Positions 8,058 through 17,471 of a DNA stretch of 64,000 nucleotides are shown here, in pieces. Position numbers and translations under genes: made by a program. A model generated the notes under the pieces. It made no database searches. It saw only the letters and a list, made by a program, of their open reading frames with translations, and was not told the DNA's origin. The stretch is taken from assembly GCA_013373385.1 (NCBI GenBank), contig JABXHX010000051.1:1-64000 (forward strand). The letters are read 5' to 3'. This DNA comes from Flavobacteriaceae bacterium. GTDB taxonomy: Bacteria; Bacteroidota; Bacteroidia; Flavobacteriales; Flavobacteriaceae. How positions within the stretch are numbered: the first letter of the stretch is position 1; each line of letters starts with the position of its first letter.

Positions 8058-8522
8058 ATGAAAAAAACCATTATTCTACTATTTACCATTTTGCTTTCTG
8101 CTAATTCGATTTTAGCCCAGGAAAATGAAAAAGATATTGAAAAAGCTGTATTATCTTATATCGAAAATTTCTTTGAGAATAAATTTGATGCAATGAATTC
8201 AGTCTTGCACCCAAGGCTATCTAAAAGAGGATTAAACCCAAATGGGCAAATCAATGAAGATTTACCTCCAAAAAAGTTAAAGGAAATGATGCAAAAGAAA
8301 CGTCCTTTACTTTTATCAAAGCAACAAAACAAAGTAGAAGATATTCGTATATTTAAAAACACTGCCCAAGCAACATTAATTACAGGCTATCCAAACATGA
8401 AATGGAAAGAGTACGTCACCTTAGTAAGAATTAATGGAAAATGGAAATTGATAGATATATTTTGGGAATACTTTCCAAGAAAAAAAGGAATGAAACCTCA
8501 AAAGAGAAAAAAAAGAAACTAA
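8058..8522 (+). CDS. Secreted NTF2/SnoaL-like (putative lumazine-binding) protein
   Basis: A 154-residue protein starting at the ATG at 8058; an in-frame TTG at 8052 is less likely. A signal peptide of about 20 residues ends at LSANSILA before QENE. The mature protein has the cone-shaped NTF2-like pattern: helix EKAVLSYIENFFENKFDAM, then LHPRLSKRG, and closing strands AQATLITGYPNMKWKEYVTLVRINGKWKLIDIFW. Such proteins often bind small ligands, but the ligand is unknown. The last 20 residues are very basic (FPRKKGMKPQKRKKRN), which is unusual for the family. A terminator follows directly. Confidence 0.75.
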   Translation: MKKTIILLFTILLSANSILAQENEKDIEKAVLSYIENFFENKFDAMNSVLHPRLSKRGLNPNGQINEDLPPKKLKEMMQKKRPLLLSKQQNKVEDIRIFKNTAQATLITGYPNMKWKEYVTLVRINGKWKLIDIFWEYFPRKKGMKPQKRKKRN

Positions 8523-8534
8523 ATACTTAACAGA

Positions 8535-8566
8535 AAAAACTTGCTAAACTTTAGCAAGTTTTTATT
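8535..8566. terminator. Bidirectional terminator
   Basis: ACTTGCTAA / TTAGCAAGT stem (8539-8547 and 8551-8559) flanked by A-run and T-run; it sits between the convergent genes ending at 8522 and 8562 and overlaps the end of the latter. Confidence 0.75.
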
Positions 8567-9428
8567 TTAGTTCTAGCTTATATCCCACACCATGCACATT
8601 ACTTATCTTAATGGTGTCATCACCTTTTATTTTTTTTCGCAGCTTTGAAATATAAGTATCTAAACTTCTTCCTACAAAAACACCATTATCTTCCCATACT
8701 TTTTTTGTAAGTTCTTCTCGCTTAATAATTTCATTGGGTCTTGAAACAAAAATAGTCAATAACTCACATTCTTTTTTAGAAAGACGAATCTCTGTTGCTT
8801 GCATTACCAGTTTATTTTGCTCTGGATAAAACTGATAGCTACCAATATTAATCGCATCTTGTACTGTATTCACTTCTTTTTTTACTGCTTTTTGCCTTAG
8901 AAAAGTAGCATCTATTATAAAAACTAACATCATGAATAGCAAAGCAAACAAAAAGAACTGCTTATCAAGATACAATGAAGTTGTATTGGTAAATTTCACT
9001 TCAATAGTATAACAATTTTGTGGCAAGACTCTTCCTTTACAAGGAATAATGTTTCGTTCTAACTCATTTTTCATTTCATAACTATACGCAACTTCACCAT
9101 CAACACATTGCTTAACTTCTACTCGGTAATAATTGTGCAGTTTATTTTTTTTAAAACTATTCTTTACAATTTCAACTAAAAAACTAGGTTCAAAAGAAAG
9201 TTGGTGTTGAAATGATAGTTTAAACTTATAGCTACTTAGTTCAATAATGGGCAAGACCAACGAAGTTGAATCTTGGTTAGATAACAATAATTGGTTTCCT
9301 GCATCGCGTAACGATACTTTTACACGTTCTGCAAAGTCTTCATTTTTTTGATTTGAATCTGAAAAAATCCATCCAAAAAAAAGAACAACACATAAGCTAC
9401 TATATATGTAAATTTTCTTTTTACTCAT
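8562..9428 (-). CDS. Membrane-anchored OmpR-type winged-helix regulator (ToxR-like topology)
   Basis: A 288-residue protein (ATG at 9428; the upstream TTG at 9440 is unlikely). Order: transmembrane segment 1 (about 6-22), a periplasmic domain of about 125 residues with three cysteines, transmembrane segment 2 (about 153-175), then a cytoplasmic C-terminal Trans_reg_C winged helix (about 190-288) with the recognition part RSLDTYISKLRKKIKG and the wing NVHGVGYKLEL. There is no receiver domain and no kinase, so the periplasmic domain probably senses directly and the anchored DNA-binding domain acts at the membrane. It is divergent from the S41 peptidase/YceI operon, its likely target. Confidence 0.85.
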   Translation of the reverse strand: MSKKKIYIYSSLCVVLFFGWIFSDSNQKNEDFAERVKVSLRDAGNQLLLSNQDSTSLVLPIIELSSYKFKLSFQHQLSFEPSFLVEIVKNSFKKNKLHNYYRVEVKQCVDGEVAYSYEMKNELERNIIPCKGRVLPQNCYTIEVKFTNTTSLYLDKQFFLFALLFMMLVFIIDATFLRQKAVKKEVNTVQDAINIGSYQFYPEQNKLVMQATEIRLSKKECELLTIFVSRPNEIIKREELTKKVWEDNGVFVGRSLDTYISKLRKKIKGDDTIKISNVHGVGYKLELK

Positions 9429-9494
9429 AATTGGTAGCAAAGAACTTACAATTTCTTTAATTTTTACAACTCTTTACACTTCTTTTACATTTTT

Positions 9495-9528
9495 TTGACA
9501 CTTTTCTTAAACCGCTAAAATAGTTTTG
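9495..9528 (+). promoter_or_regulatory. Promoter of the S41 peptidase operon
   Basis: TTG (9495-9497), 23-nt spacer, TAGTTTTG (9521-9528), 22 nt before the ATG at 9551. It lies in the 122-bp gap shared with the divergent membrane regulator. Confidence 0.5.
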
Positions 9529-9550
9529 AGCAAAACTTAAATTAAATCAT

Positions 9551-11242
9551 ATGAAAAAAATTATTCTTTTAATAATGGTTTCCATTATTTTCTGTTGTAA
9601 AAATATTGGACAAAATTCTTCAGAAAAAGGCATTCAAAAAAAATCTATTTCAATGAAACTTAAAGAGAACAATCATTTAAGTATAAAAAAACAAATAGAA
9701 TTGTATAAAAAACTAAAAAAAGAAAAATTAAACGAATATAATTTTGAGAATGAAGATGAGCTCACCATGTATGCTTATTCTTATTTATGGGGTAATCAAC
9801 CAAAAAATGCTTTAGCTATTTTCTTATTAATTGCAGAACAGTTTCCTAATTCTGCAAATGCCTATGACAGTTTAGGTGAAGTATATTTAGCTTTAGGAAA
9901 CAAAGAACTTTCTTTATTTAATTATACGAAAGCCTTAAGAATGAATCCTGACAATTTTAATGCTGAAGATCAGATTGAACTTATTAGAAACCCAAATAAA
10001 AAAACACTAACACCTTCAGAAAAATTCAACAAAATTTATACCGTTGAAGGATATAAAAATGATTTAGATGAGCTCGGGAAAAAACTTATTGAAGTAAATC
10101 CAAGTACCTTAAAATTTATTTCTAAAAAAAACTTTTGGCAATTAATAGAAAATAAAAAAGCCTTAATATCAAAGAATACAACATTTGGAGATTTTATTTG
10201 GCATTGCAATGAAATTATTGCAAGTATTAATTGCTCACATACATCTTTAGATAGTTTTAGACAAGAAAGTAGCATGCTTAATACGGCTCAAATTTTTCCT
10301 TTACAAACGCGTTGGGTAAATAATAAACTATACGTGATTGACGCATTAACCAATTCTGACAAAGTAAAAATTAAGGATGAAATAACTCATATCAATAACA
10401 TATCAGTTTCAACAATAATTGACAATATTTATAAGCATATTCAATCACAAGGCTACACGAAGTCTCCAAAGAGAGCTTTTTTTAATAAGTGGTCAACAGA
10501 AATGATTCCATATGAATTAGGTTTTCCAACCTCATATAAAATAAAAATTAAAGGAAATAGATTTCCTATAGCTTTAAATAAAGCTAAAAAAACTATTGCT
10601 CCATATGAGGACACATCAATTCAAAAACATAAAAACAACTTACATCTTGATTTTATTGATAGTACAAAAACTGCAGTTTTAACTATATCATCATTTAATT
10701 ATTACGTTTGGAATAACTTAAATGAGTTTCAAAATTTTATTAATAATAGTTTCAAAAAAATTAATGACAAAAAAACAAAAAACCTTGTTTTAGATTTACG
10801 TTTTAATGGGGGAGGTTCAGCAGAATCAAGTATCTATTTATTAAAACATCTTGTTGACAAACCTTTCACTTATTTTTCTAAATCAACACATAATAACATA
10901 AAAGGATTTAATGGGAAAATGTATTTCATCATTGATGGAAATGGAGAGTCTACAACTGGTCATTTTATGTCAAAAGTAAAAGAACTAAATCTTGGTAAGA
11001 TAATCGGTGAAGAACTTGGATCTAATCATTTTTGTACTGCAGGTCAAACTGTTTTAAGATTAAAAAACACAAAGCTTGTTTACTATGTGGCCAACACTGC
11101 TTCCAGCTTACATTCTAAATTCCCTTTTGATTACTTAGGAGTGCAACCAGATATCTTCATCACTCAACCAATAGATGATTATTTAAATAATTACGACACA
11201 GTAAGAATACAAACACTTAATTTAATTAAAAATGAAAAATAA
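9551..11242 (+). CDS. S41 family peptidase with TPR region, lipoprotein
   Basis: A 563-residue protein with a lipoprotein-type signal (Cys16/17 in IIFCCKN), a TPR-like segment (about 70-140: AYSYLWGNQPKNALAIF, then YDSLGEVYLALGNKEL) and a C-terminal tail-specific-protease (S41) domain. The catalytic region shows LVLDLRFNGGG, then IDGNGES with the likely nucleophile Ser467, and GEELGSNHFCTAG. It is predicted to act in the periplasm or on the envelope as a peptidase or peptide-binding protein; the substrate is unknown. It is first in an operon with YceI (11-nt overlap) and an unknown secreted protein, divergent from a membrane-bound regulator that probably controls it. Confidence 0.85.
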   Translation: MKKIILLIMVSIIFCCKNIGQNSSEKGIQKKSISMKLKENNHLSIKKQIELYKKLKKEKLNEYNFENEDELTMYAYSYLWGNQPKNALAIFLLIAEQFPNSANAYDSLGEVYLALGNKELSLFNYTKALRMNPDNFNAEDQIELIRNPNKKTLTPSEKFNKIYTVEGYKNDLDELGKKLIEVNPSTLKFISKKNFWQLIENKKALISKNTTFGDFIWHCNEIIASINCSHTSLDSFRQESSMLNTAQIFPLQTRWVNNKLYVIDALTNSDKVKIKDEITHINNISVSTIIDNIYKHIQSQGYTKSPKRAFFNKWSTEMIPYELGFPTSYKIKIKGNRFPIALNKAKKTIAPYEDTSIQKHKNNLHLDFIDSTKTAVLTISSFNYYVWNNLNEFQNFINNSFKKINDKKTKNLVLDLRFNGGGSAESSIYLLKHLVDKPFTYFSKSTHNNIKGFNGKMYFIIDGNGESTTGHFMSKVKELNLGKIIGEELGSNHFCTAGQTVLRLKNTKLVYYVANTASSLHSKFPFDYLGVQPDIFITQPIDDYLNNYDTVRIQTLNLIKNEK

Positions 11243-11798
11243 GCTATTATTATTTTTATTACTACTAAGTCCTTTAGTAATAAATAGTCAAGAAAAATTA
11301 AATATTGATATTACAAAAAGCTCCATTAAATGGATTGGAGAACTTTCTTTTCGTTTTGGAGGACATGATGGATATATCAATTTTAAACAAGGATATTTTA
11401 TAAAAAATGGTGATGTAATTACAGGTGGAGAATTTATTGTTGATATGAATTCTATTACAAATACTGATATTAAAGAGAAAGTAGGAAAGGATAATTTGGT
11501 AGATCATTTAAAAAAATCAGATTTTTTTGATGTAAAAAAATATCCCATTGCAACACTAAAAATCACCTCTGTTGAATATTTTGAAAATAATGGAGCAAGA
11601 TTTTATGCTAATATGACTATAAAAGGAATTACAAAACCAATACAGTTTTATAGCAAGTTAGATTACAAAAATAAAACGATGAAAACTCGTTTTAAAATTG
11701 ATAGACAAGAATGGAATATTAACTATCAAAGTAAATTTAAGAACAGTTTTATTTCTGATGCAATTGGCTTTGATGTAACCATACAACTACAACCATGA
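11232..11798 (+). CDS. YceI family periplasmic protein
   Basis: A 188-residue lipocalin-like YceI protein with a signal peptide ending near INSQ. The YceI pattern is clear: SSIKWIGE, GYFIKNGDVITGGEFIVDMNSI, HLKKSDFFDVKKYPIATLKITS, then the TIKGITKPI strand and closing beta strands. Family members bind long isoprenoids or amphiphilic lipids. Its start overlaps the S41 gene by 11 nt, so they are co-expressed. It ends by overlapping the next gene (ATGA). Confidence 0.93.
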   Translation: MKNKLLLFLLLLSPLVINSQEKLNIDITKSSIKWIGELSFRFGGHDGYINFKQGYFIKNGDVITGGEFIVDMNSITNTDIKEKVGKDNLVDHLKKSDFFDVKKYPIATLKITSVEYFENNGARFYANMTIKGITKPIQFYSKLDYKNKTMKTRFKIDRQEWNINYQSKFKNSFISDAIGFDVTIQLQP

Positions 11799-12370
11799 GA
11801 AACTACATTATATTACTCATACTATTTTATTCAACTGTTGCTTTCGGTCAAAAGAAAGAATTTGATTTGATAGACTTAGATACTACTTGGGGAAAAGAAA
11901 TATTGCATTTTCCTGCAAGAAATATGAATTACACTGGTGTTGGCGAAGTAAGATTTCCTCCCAAAGGATGGAGAAACCCTAAGCATAACAATTTCTGGTC
12001 TTACACATATGCTTGGAGCATTGATATCGCTAGAAAAATACCTGAAAAAGAATTGGCAACAGATTTAGTAAAGTACTTTAATAGCTTGAATCATATTGAT
12101 ATGAGTGCTGTAAAGAACAAGCATTATAGTTATGCTACCGTGTCTAAAATCAAACAAAAAAATACTATAACTTTCTTCAAAGGAAAAGTAAAAATCTTTG
12201 ATCGTTTTGCCACCAATAAAATGATACTTCTCAATGTCTTAATAGAAAGCCATTACTGTAAAAAGAAGAAAAAAACAATACTACTATTTAAATTTTCTCC
12301 TAAAGAATTTCAACATCAAACTTGGGAAATGCTAGAAAAAATACAGTTAAAATCTGACTTGTGTGAATAG
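11795..12370 (+). CDS. Secreted protein of unknown function
   Basis: A 191-residue protein with a signal peptide (cleaved near VAFG before QKKEF). The mature part is rich in aromatic and basic residues (EVRFPPKGWRNPKHNNFWSY, WSIDIARKIPEKEL). I do not recognise the family. The start overlaps the YceI stop by ATGA, and the gene ends the operon before a strong terminator. Co-expression with S41 and YceI proteins suggests an envelope role. Confidence 0.75.
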   Translation: MRNYIILLILFYSTVAFGQKKEFDLIDLDTTWGKEILHFPARNMNYTGVGEVRFPPKGWRNPKHNNFWSYTYAWSIDIARKIPEKELATDLVKYFNSLNHIDMSAVKNKHYSYATVSKIKQKNTITFFKGKVKIFDRFATNKMILLNVLIESHYCKKKKKTILLFKFSPKEFQHQTWEMLEKIQLKSDLCE

Positions 12371-12371
12371 C

Positions 12372-12404
12372 AAAAAAAAGCCTCAAAAATTTGAGGCTTT
12401 TTTA
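12372..12404. terminator. Bidirectional intrinsic terminator
   Basis: AAGCCTCAAA / TTTGAGGCTT stem with A and T tracts on either side; it serves the plus-strand operon ending at 12370 and possibly purM on the minus strand. Confidence 0.85.
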
Positions 12405-12507
12405 TTGTTCTTTTTAATGATTATCCATAATTGAGAATAAACCGTAACTGTCCACTTAAACTTATTTCAAGTTCTCATCATAAATGCTTATTTTATAACA
12501 GGATGTA

Positions 12508-12532
12508 ATTCCGAAATAAATTCGGAATGACG
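12508..12532. repeat. Short flavobacterial palindromic repeat (CGTCATTCCGAA type)
   Basis: AATTCCGAA-ATAAA-TTCGGAATGACG is a compact palindrome. Read in reverse it begins CGTCATTCCGAA, the same end sequence as the repeat inside icmF (32593-32678). It lies in the intergenic space downstream of purM. Confidence 0.6.
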
Positions 12533-12577
12533 TAAATAGTATGATGATGAATAGTTACGAACAATCCGTTTTTTACT

Positions 12578-13756
12578 CTAATACTCAAAAGTTCCAAATT
12601 CACTTTTAATGGTTAGTTTTTTACTTTCAGAAGCTTCAACGCTACCAACAATTTGAGCATTTACATTGAATGATTTTGAAATAGCTATAATATCTTCGGC
12701 AATTTCTGGAGACACATACAGTTCCATTCTATGTCCACAGTTAAATACTTGATACATTTCTTTCCAATCTGTTTTTGATTGCTCTTGTATCAATTTAAAT
12801 AAAGGCGGAATTGGAAACATGTTGTCTTTTACGATGTGTAAATTATCTACAAAGTGTAAAATTTTAGTTTGGGCTCCACCAGAACAATGTATCATTCCGT
12901 GAATAGAATCAGCCTTGTATTTTGATAAAATTGCCTTAATAATAGGTGCATACGTTCGTGTAGGAGACAACACTAATTTACCTGCATCAATTGGTGAGCC
13001 ATCAACTGCATCAGTCAATTTAGTACTCCCTGAGTACACTAATTCTTGAGGAACTTCAGCATCAAAACTTTCTGGATATTTTTCTGCCAAATATTTATGA
13101 AACACATCGTGTCTTGCAGACGTTAGTCCGTTAGACCCCATCCCTCCATTATATTCAGTTTCATACGTTGCTTGTCCAAAAGATTCCAAGCCAACAATAA
13201 CATCACCTGCTTTGATATTTGCATTGTCAATTACATCTGCTCGTTTCATTCTTGCAGTTACGGTAGAATCAACAATAATCGTTCGTACCAAGTCACCAAC
13301 ATCTGCTGTTTCACCACCAGTAGAGTGAATGGTTACTCCGAATTTTTTTAAATCATTAATCAACGCTTCAGTTCCATTGATAATTGCCGACAATACTTCT
13401 CCAGGTATTTTGCTTTTATTTCTACCTATGGTAGATGATAACATAATATGATCTGCAGCACCCACACACAACAAATCATCAATATTCATAATCAATGCAT
13501 CTTGAGCAATGCCTTTCCACACTGAAACATCTCCAGTTTCTTTCCAATACATATAAGCTAATGAAGATTTTGTTCCTGCACCATCTGCATGCATAATCAA
13601 GCAATACTCATCATCGTTGGTTAAGTAATCTGGAACAATTTTACAGAAAGCTTTTGGAAATAACCCCTTGTCAATATTCTTAATAGCGTTATGCACATCT
13701 TCTTTTGATGCAGATACTCCACGTTGTGCGTATCGTTTAGAAACTTCTTGACTCAT
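12578..13756 (-). CDS. purM: Phosphoribosylformylglycinamidine cyclo-ligase (AIR synthase)
   Basis: A 392-residue PurM of the Bacteroidota type, starting at the ATG at 13756 (MSQEVSKRYAQRG). An 18-residue upstream extension to 13810 is not conserved. It makes AIR from FGAM and ATP, the fifth step of purine synthesis. Visible are the DGAGTKSSLAY motif, the glycine-rich TGGETADVGDLV motif and the C-terminal domain ending in GSVEAS. Homologs in this phylum are somewhat longer than the E. coli enzyme. It is monocistronic. Confidence 0.92.
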   Translation of the reverse strand: MSQEVSKRYAQRGVSASKEDVHNAIKNIDKGLFPKAFCKIVPDYLTNDDEYCLIMHADGAGTKSSLAYMYWKETGDVSVWKGIAQDALIMNIDDLLCVGAADHIMLSSTIGRNKSKIPGEVLSAIINGTEALINDLKKFGVTIHSTGGETADVGDLVRTIIVDSTVTARMKRADVIDNANIKAGDVIVGLESFGQATYETEYNGGMGSNGLTSARHDVFHKYLAEKYPESFDAEVPQELVYSGSTKLTDAVDGSPIDAGKLVLSPTRTYAPIIKAILSKYKADSIHGMIHCSGGAQTKILHFVDNLHIVKDNMFPIPPLFKLIQEQSKTDWKEMYQVFNCGHRMELYVSPEIAEDIIAISKSFNVNAQIVGSVEASESKKLTIKSEFGTFEY

Positions 13757-13929
13757 ATGTTTGTGTTGTTGTTTTTGTTGTCGCGAAATTACTCTAAAAA
13801 CAGGAAACATTCAAAGTTATTAGAACTTTTTACTTCTTCTTTCATACATAACAGTATCTCTCCAAATTTCATCTTATTGTGCTATTTTTCTCCAATGCTC
13901 TTCTGTCAATGAGGTAATATCCATATGAA

Positions 13930-13962
13930 CAAATCCCGCTTAAATAAGCGGGATTTGTTTTT
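13930..13962. terminator. Terminator between GSIII and purM
   Basis: A CAAATCCCGCTTA / TAAGCGGGATTTG stem (12-13 bp) directly after the glutamine synthetase stop. The T-run is better on the plus strand than on the minus strand, so direction is uncertain, but the nearest finished gene is GSIII on the minus strand. Confidence 0.65.
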
Positions 13963-13964
13963 AA

Positions 13965-16148
13965 TTATCTTGTAAACAATAATTCTCTATATTTTGCCAA
14001 TGGCCACAGCTCATCATCTACCATCATTTCTAATTTATCTGAATGATAACGGATTTGGTCAAAATATGGCTTTACCTTATTACAATAGGCATCTGCAGCT
14101 TTTTGCCCTGTTAGCTTGTTTGCTTTTCTACGTTCTTCTACCATAGCTTCAATTTTAGAGTTGATTCCTGCAATATGTTCAGATATTTTCTCAATTAAAT
14201 CTATCTGCTCTTTTGCATGCTTTCTAAAATTATCTCCGAAAATATTTTTCAGTCCGCTTACATTTTCAATCAATGTATTTTGGTATTTAACGGCTGTAGG
14301 AATTACATGGTTTCTAGCTATATCTCCCAATACTCTACCTTCTATTTGAATACGTAAAATATACTCTTCTAACTCTATTTCATGTCGTGCTTCTACTTCT
14401 ACCTTATTCATTACACCCATTTCTTCATGTAAATCAATAGCTTTTTTAGAAATTTTTGCTTTTAATGCTTCTGGAGTTGTTTTGTTATTACTCAATCCGC
14501 GTTTTACTGCTTCTTTTTCCCACTCTTCTCCATAACCATTTCCTTCGAAACGAATTTTTTTAGAAGCTTTGATATACTCTCTTAATACATTAAATATAGC
14601 CTCATCTTTCTTCAATCCTTTTGTATTAATTAATGCATCAACTTCTACTTTAAAATCTTTTAATTGCTTTGCAATAATTGTATTTAATGTAGTCATTGGT
14701 CCAGCACAATTAGCCCAAGAACCCACCGCTCTTAACTCAAATTTGTTACCTGTAAAAGCAAAAGGCGATGTTCTGTTTCTATCTGTATTATCAAGTAAAA
14801 TTTCAGGAATTTTACCAACAATATTCAGTTTTAAGTCTGTCTTTTCTTCTGGAGATAATTTCCCTTTGGTTACATTTTCTAGCTCATCTAACACAGAAGA
14901 AAGCTGCGAGCCAATAAATACAGAAATAATTGCAGGTGGCGCTTCGTTTGCTCCTAACCTGTGATCATTACTTGCACTTGCAATAGATGCTCTAATCAAC
15001 TCTTCATAATCATGCACAGCCTTGATAGTATTTACAAAGAAGGTTAAGAATTGTAAATTCTTCATTGGTGTTTTACCTGGACTCAATAAATTCACTCCTG
15101 TATTTGTAGACAATGACCAGTTATTGTGTTTACCTGAACCGTTGATTCCTGCAAAAGGCTTTTCGTGGAATAACACTCTAAATCCATGTTTTTCTGCTAC
15201 CTTTTCCATTACATCCATCAATAATGAATTATGGTCTACGGCTAAATTTGCTTCTTCATATATTGGCGCTAACTCAAACTGATTTGGAGCAACTTCATTA
15301 TGACGTGTTTTAACAGGAATACCTAACAAAATAGATTCTTGCTCTAAATCTCTCATAAAACTCATCACTCTGTTTGGTATAGAACCAAAGTAATGATCGT
15401 CCAATTGTTGTCCTTTTGCTGGCGAATGACCTAACAAAGTTCTTCCTGTTAAATTAATATCTGGCCTTGATGCTGCTAAAGCAGAATCAATTAAGAAATA
15501 TTCTTGCTCCCAACCTAATGAGGCATTTACTTTAGTAACATTTTTATCAAAATATTTACAAACAGCTGTTGCTGCATTGTCAACAGCTTGTAATGCTCTT
15601 AACAAAGGTGCTTTATTATCTAGTGCTTCACCCGTATATGCAACAAAAACTGTTGGTATACATAGGGTTGTTCCATAAATAAAAGCTGGAGAAGTTGGAT
15701 CCCAAGCAGTGTAGCCTCTAGCCTCAAAGGTGTTACGAATTCCTCCGTTAGGGAAACTAGATGCGTCTGGTTCTTGCTGCACTAATTCTCCACCTGCAAA
15801 TTTTTCCATAGCTCTACCATTACCAATAGTTTCAAAAAAGGCATCGTGCTTTTCTGCAGTTGCACCAGTTAATGGTTGAAACCAGTGTGTGTAGTGTGTA
15901 GCACCTTTAGACAATGCCCAATCTTTCATTCCGGCAGCTACTTGATTTGCCGTTGCCCTGTCTATTTTAGTTCCAAATTCAATCGCATTCATTACACTTT
16001 CGTAAGCTTCTTTGGTCATAAACTGACGCATTGAATGTTCATTGAACACATTTTTACCAAAAGATTCTGATTTTCTTTCGGTATCAAAAACTTCTACAGG
16101 TTTTCTGTTTACTGTTTCTCTTAATGCACTAAATCTAATATTTGACAT
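13965..16148 (-). CDS. glnN: Glutamine synthetase type III
   Basis: A 727-residue GSIII, the large dodecameric glutamine synthetase typical of Bacteroidota; it makes glutamine from glutamate, ammonia and ATP. Landmarks are WFQPLTGATAEKHDAF near the N-terminus, the LGWEQEYFLID segment, HNEVAPNQFELAPIYEEANLAVDHN, EKPFAGINGSGKHNNWS and NRTSPFAFTGNKFELRAVGS. I start at the ATG at 16148 (MSNIRFSALRE); the upstream TTG at 16169 is less likely. The promoter side carries CCCCTA-type motifs (16203-16275) that resemble sites near the NarL-type two-component operon at the window end. Confidence 0.95.
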   Translation of the reverse strand: MSNIRFSALRETVNRKPVEVFDTERKSESFGKNVFNEHSMRQFMTKEAYESVMNAIEFGTKIDRATANQVAAGMKDWALSKGATHYTHWFQPLTGATAEKHDAFFETIGNGRAMEKFAGGELVQQEPDASSFPNGGIRNTFEARGYTAWDPTSPAFIYGTTLCIPTVFVAYTGEALDNKAPLLRALQAVDNAATAVCKYFDKNVTKVNASLGWEQEYFLIDSALAASRPDINLTGRTLLGHSPAKGQQLDDHYFGSIPNRVMSFMRDLEQESILLGIPVKTRHNEVAPNQFELAPIYEEANLAVDHNSLLMDVMEKVAEKHGFRVLFHEKPFAGINGSGKHNNWSLSTNTGVNLLSPGKTPMKNLQFLTFFVNTIKAVHDYEELIRASIASASNDHRLGANEAPPAIISVFIGSQLSSVLDELENVTKGKLSPEEKTDLKLNIVGKIPEILLDNTDRNRTSPFAFTGNKFELRAVGSWANCAGPMTTLNTIIAKQLKDFKVEVDALINTKGLKKDEAIFNVLREYIKASKKIRFEGNGYGEEWEKEAVKRGLSNNKTTPEALKAKISKKAIDLHEEMGVMNKVEVEARHEIELEEYILRIQIEGRVLGDIARNHVIPTAVKYQNTLIENVSGLKNIFGDNFRKHAKEQIDLIEKISEHIAGINSKIEAMVEERRKANKLTGQKAADAYCNKVKPYFDQIRYHSDKLEMMVDDELWPLAKYRELLFTR

Positions 16149-16202
16149 ACTGTTGTTATTTTTTGACAAAATTAATCAAAATATATATTTAAACAACAAA
16201 CA

Positions 16203-16276
16203 CCCCCTAATTTTTATTATCAACAATTGTTAAAAACAAAACTAAACTTAAAATACCCCTATTTATTTTAGGGGTG
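16203..16276. promoter_or_regulatory. Putative NarL-type operator upstream of GSIII
   Basis: A palindrome ACCCCTA-TTTATTT-TAGGGGT (16255-16275) and a single CCCCCTAA (16203-16210) lie 55-130 nt upstream of the glutamine synthetase start. The half site TACCCCT fits the known NarL heptamer pattern TACYYMT. Similar CCCCTAAATA copies lie at 63810-63855 next to a LuxR/NarL-type regulator gene. Function is inferred. Confidence 0.4.
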
Positions 16277-16492
16277 TGATATTTTATAATAGCTTTTATT
16301 AATATATTGCAAATTTATAATGTAGGTTAACTATAAGAATCATAAAACAGCAGAAACTATCAGTAGTTCGTTTATTGTTTGTGGAGGATTCATGTTAGTT
16401 TTCAGCAAAAAAAATCGATTATCAATAATATGATAACAACTCATATCATCACTAAAAAAAGCGATGACACTATCTTGCCAATCAATTGCATT
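16277..16492. other. Intergenic region between the exchanger gene and the GSIII promoter
   Basis: The gap between the two minus-strand genes is 344 bp in total (16149-16492). Apart from the CCCCTA motifs at 16203-16276 I see no promoter of the usual type, no terminator and no convincing gene in it. Confidence 0.5.
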
Positions 16493-17428
16493 TTAATTTA
16501 GAGTGGTAATTATAAATACAATGTATAAACCCAAAAGCACAAAACCATCTTTCCAGTCTAATCGAAGTTTTTTTGGAAAAAACACTAAAGGTAAAATCAA
16601 AAATGAGATTCCTAACATCCAAAAAAGGTCATAATTCAATAACTCACTATCCTTTAATTGTATTGGAGTAATCATAGAGGTTATACCGATAACAACCAAA
16701 ATATTAAAAATATTAGAACCTATTAGGTTACCTATAGAAATGGCTTTTTCTTTTTTAATGATTGCAACAACAGATGCTGCTAACTCAGGTATACTCGTTC
16801 CTACTGATACTACAGTTACCCCAATGATACGCTCACTAACACCTACTTCTTTTGCGAGGTTTACAGCACCATCAATTAACAGTTCTGAGCCAGCCCAGAG
16901 CCCTAGTCCACCAACTACCAAAAACAATGCGATTTTATAAACAGGCAACTGCTCATCATCTTCTGGCATTTCATCAACTACTGCTTGTTTCTGGAATTTT
17001 AAAAGGTAAATTAAAAAAATAGCCAAAAGAGAAAATAAGATAGCTCCTTCATTAAAGTTAATTATCAAATCGTCTGATAAGAAAACATATAATAATATAG
17101 AGGCTATCATCATTACTGGCCAATCTGTTCTGTAAAAACTTTTTTGAATATCTATTTTTGATAAAAAAAGGACGATTCCTAATACCAATCCTATATTGGC
17201 AACATTTGACCCCACTACATTTCCTAATGCCAAATCTGGAAAACCATCTAAAGCCGACTTGATGCTCACAATTAATTCTGGTGCAGAAGTTGCAAAAGAT
17301 ACCACTGTCATACCAATTACAATTTTAGGAATGTGTAATTTTAATGATAAACCAACTGCTGCTTTTACCAACCAGTTCCCTCCTACGATTAACAATAACA
17401 ATCCTGCAGCTATATAAAGAAAATTCAT
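16493..17428 (-). CDS. Calcium/sodium antiporter (CaCA family)
   Basis: A 311-residue integral membrane exchanger with about ten transmembrane segments and the two inverted alpha repeats of the family: SFATSAPELIVSIKSA in the first half and SVGTSIPELAASVVA in the second, each followed by a GNVVGSN/GNLIGSN motif. These acidic motifs bind the transported cations. A short acidic cytoplasmic loop (VDEMPEDDEQ) separates the halves. It resembles E. coli YrbG and should exchange Na or H for Ca across the inner membrane. It is transcribed alone. Confidence 0.93.
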   Translation of the reverse strand: MNFLYIAAGLLLLIVGGNWLVKAAVGLSLKLHIPKIVIGMTVVSFATSAPELIVSIKSALDGFPDLALGNVVGSNVANIGLVLGIVLFLSKIDIQKSFYRTDWPVMMIASILLYVFLSDDLIINFNEGAILFSLLAIFLIYLLKFQKQAVVDEMPEDDEQLPVYKIALFLVVGGLGLWAGSELLIDGAVNLAKEVGVSERIIGVTVVSVGTSIPELAASVVAIIKKEKAISIGNLIGSNIFNILVVIGITSMITPIQLKDSELLNYDLFWMLGISFLILPLVFFPKKLRLDWKDGFVLLGLYIVFIITTLN

Positions 17429-17471
17429 TCAGTAGTTTTTTGCGAAGATAGTATAATTTGATTTTTTCTAA

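Noticed and set aside
16336-16492. 52 sense codons follow the exchanger stop in the same frame (reading NAIDWQDSV...), ending at a TGA
   Set aside because: It has no upstream start, no recognisable family and such open runs occur by chance in AT-rich DNA; could be a lost C-terminal extension but evidence is too thin.
17196-17417. Antisense open frames over the exchanger and other long genes
   Set aside because: Composition mirrors the sense codons and no start signals are present; they are frame shadows.
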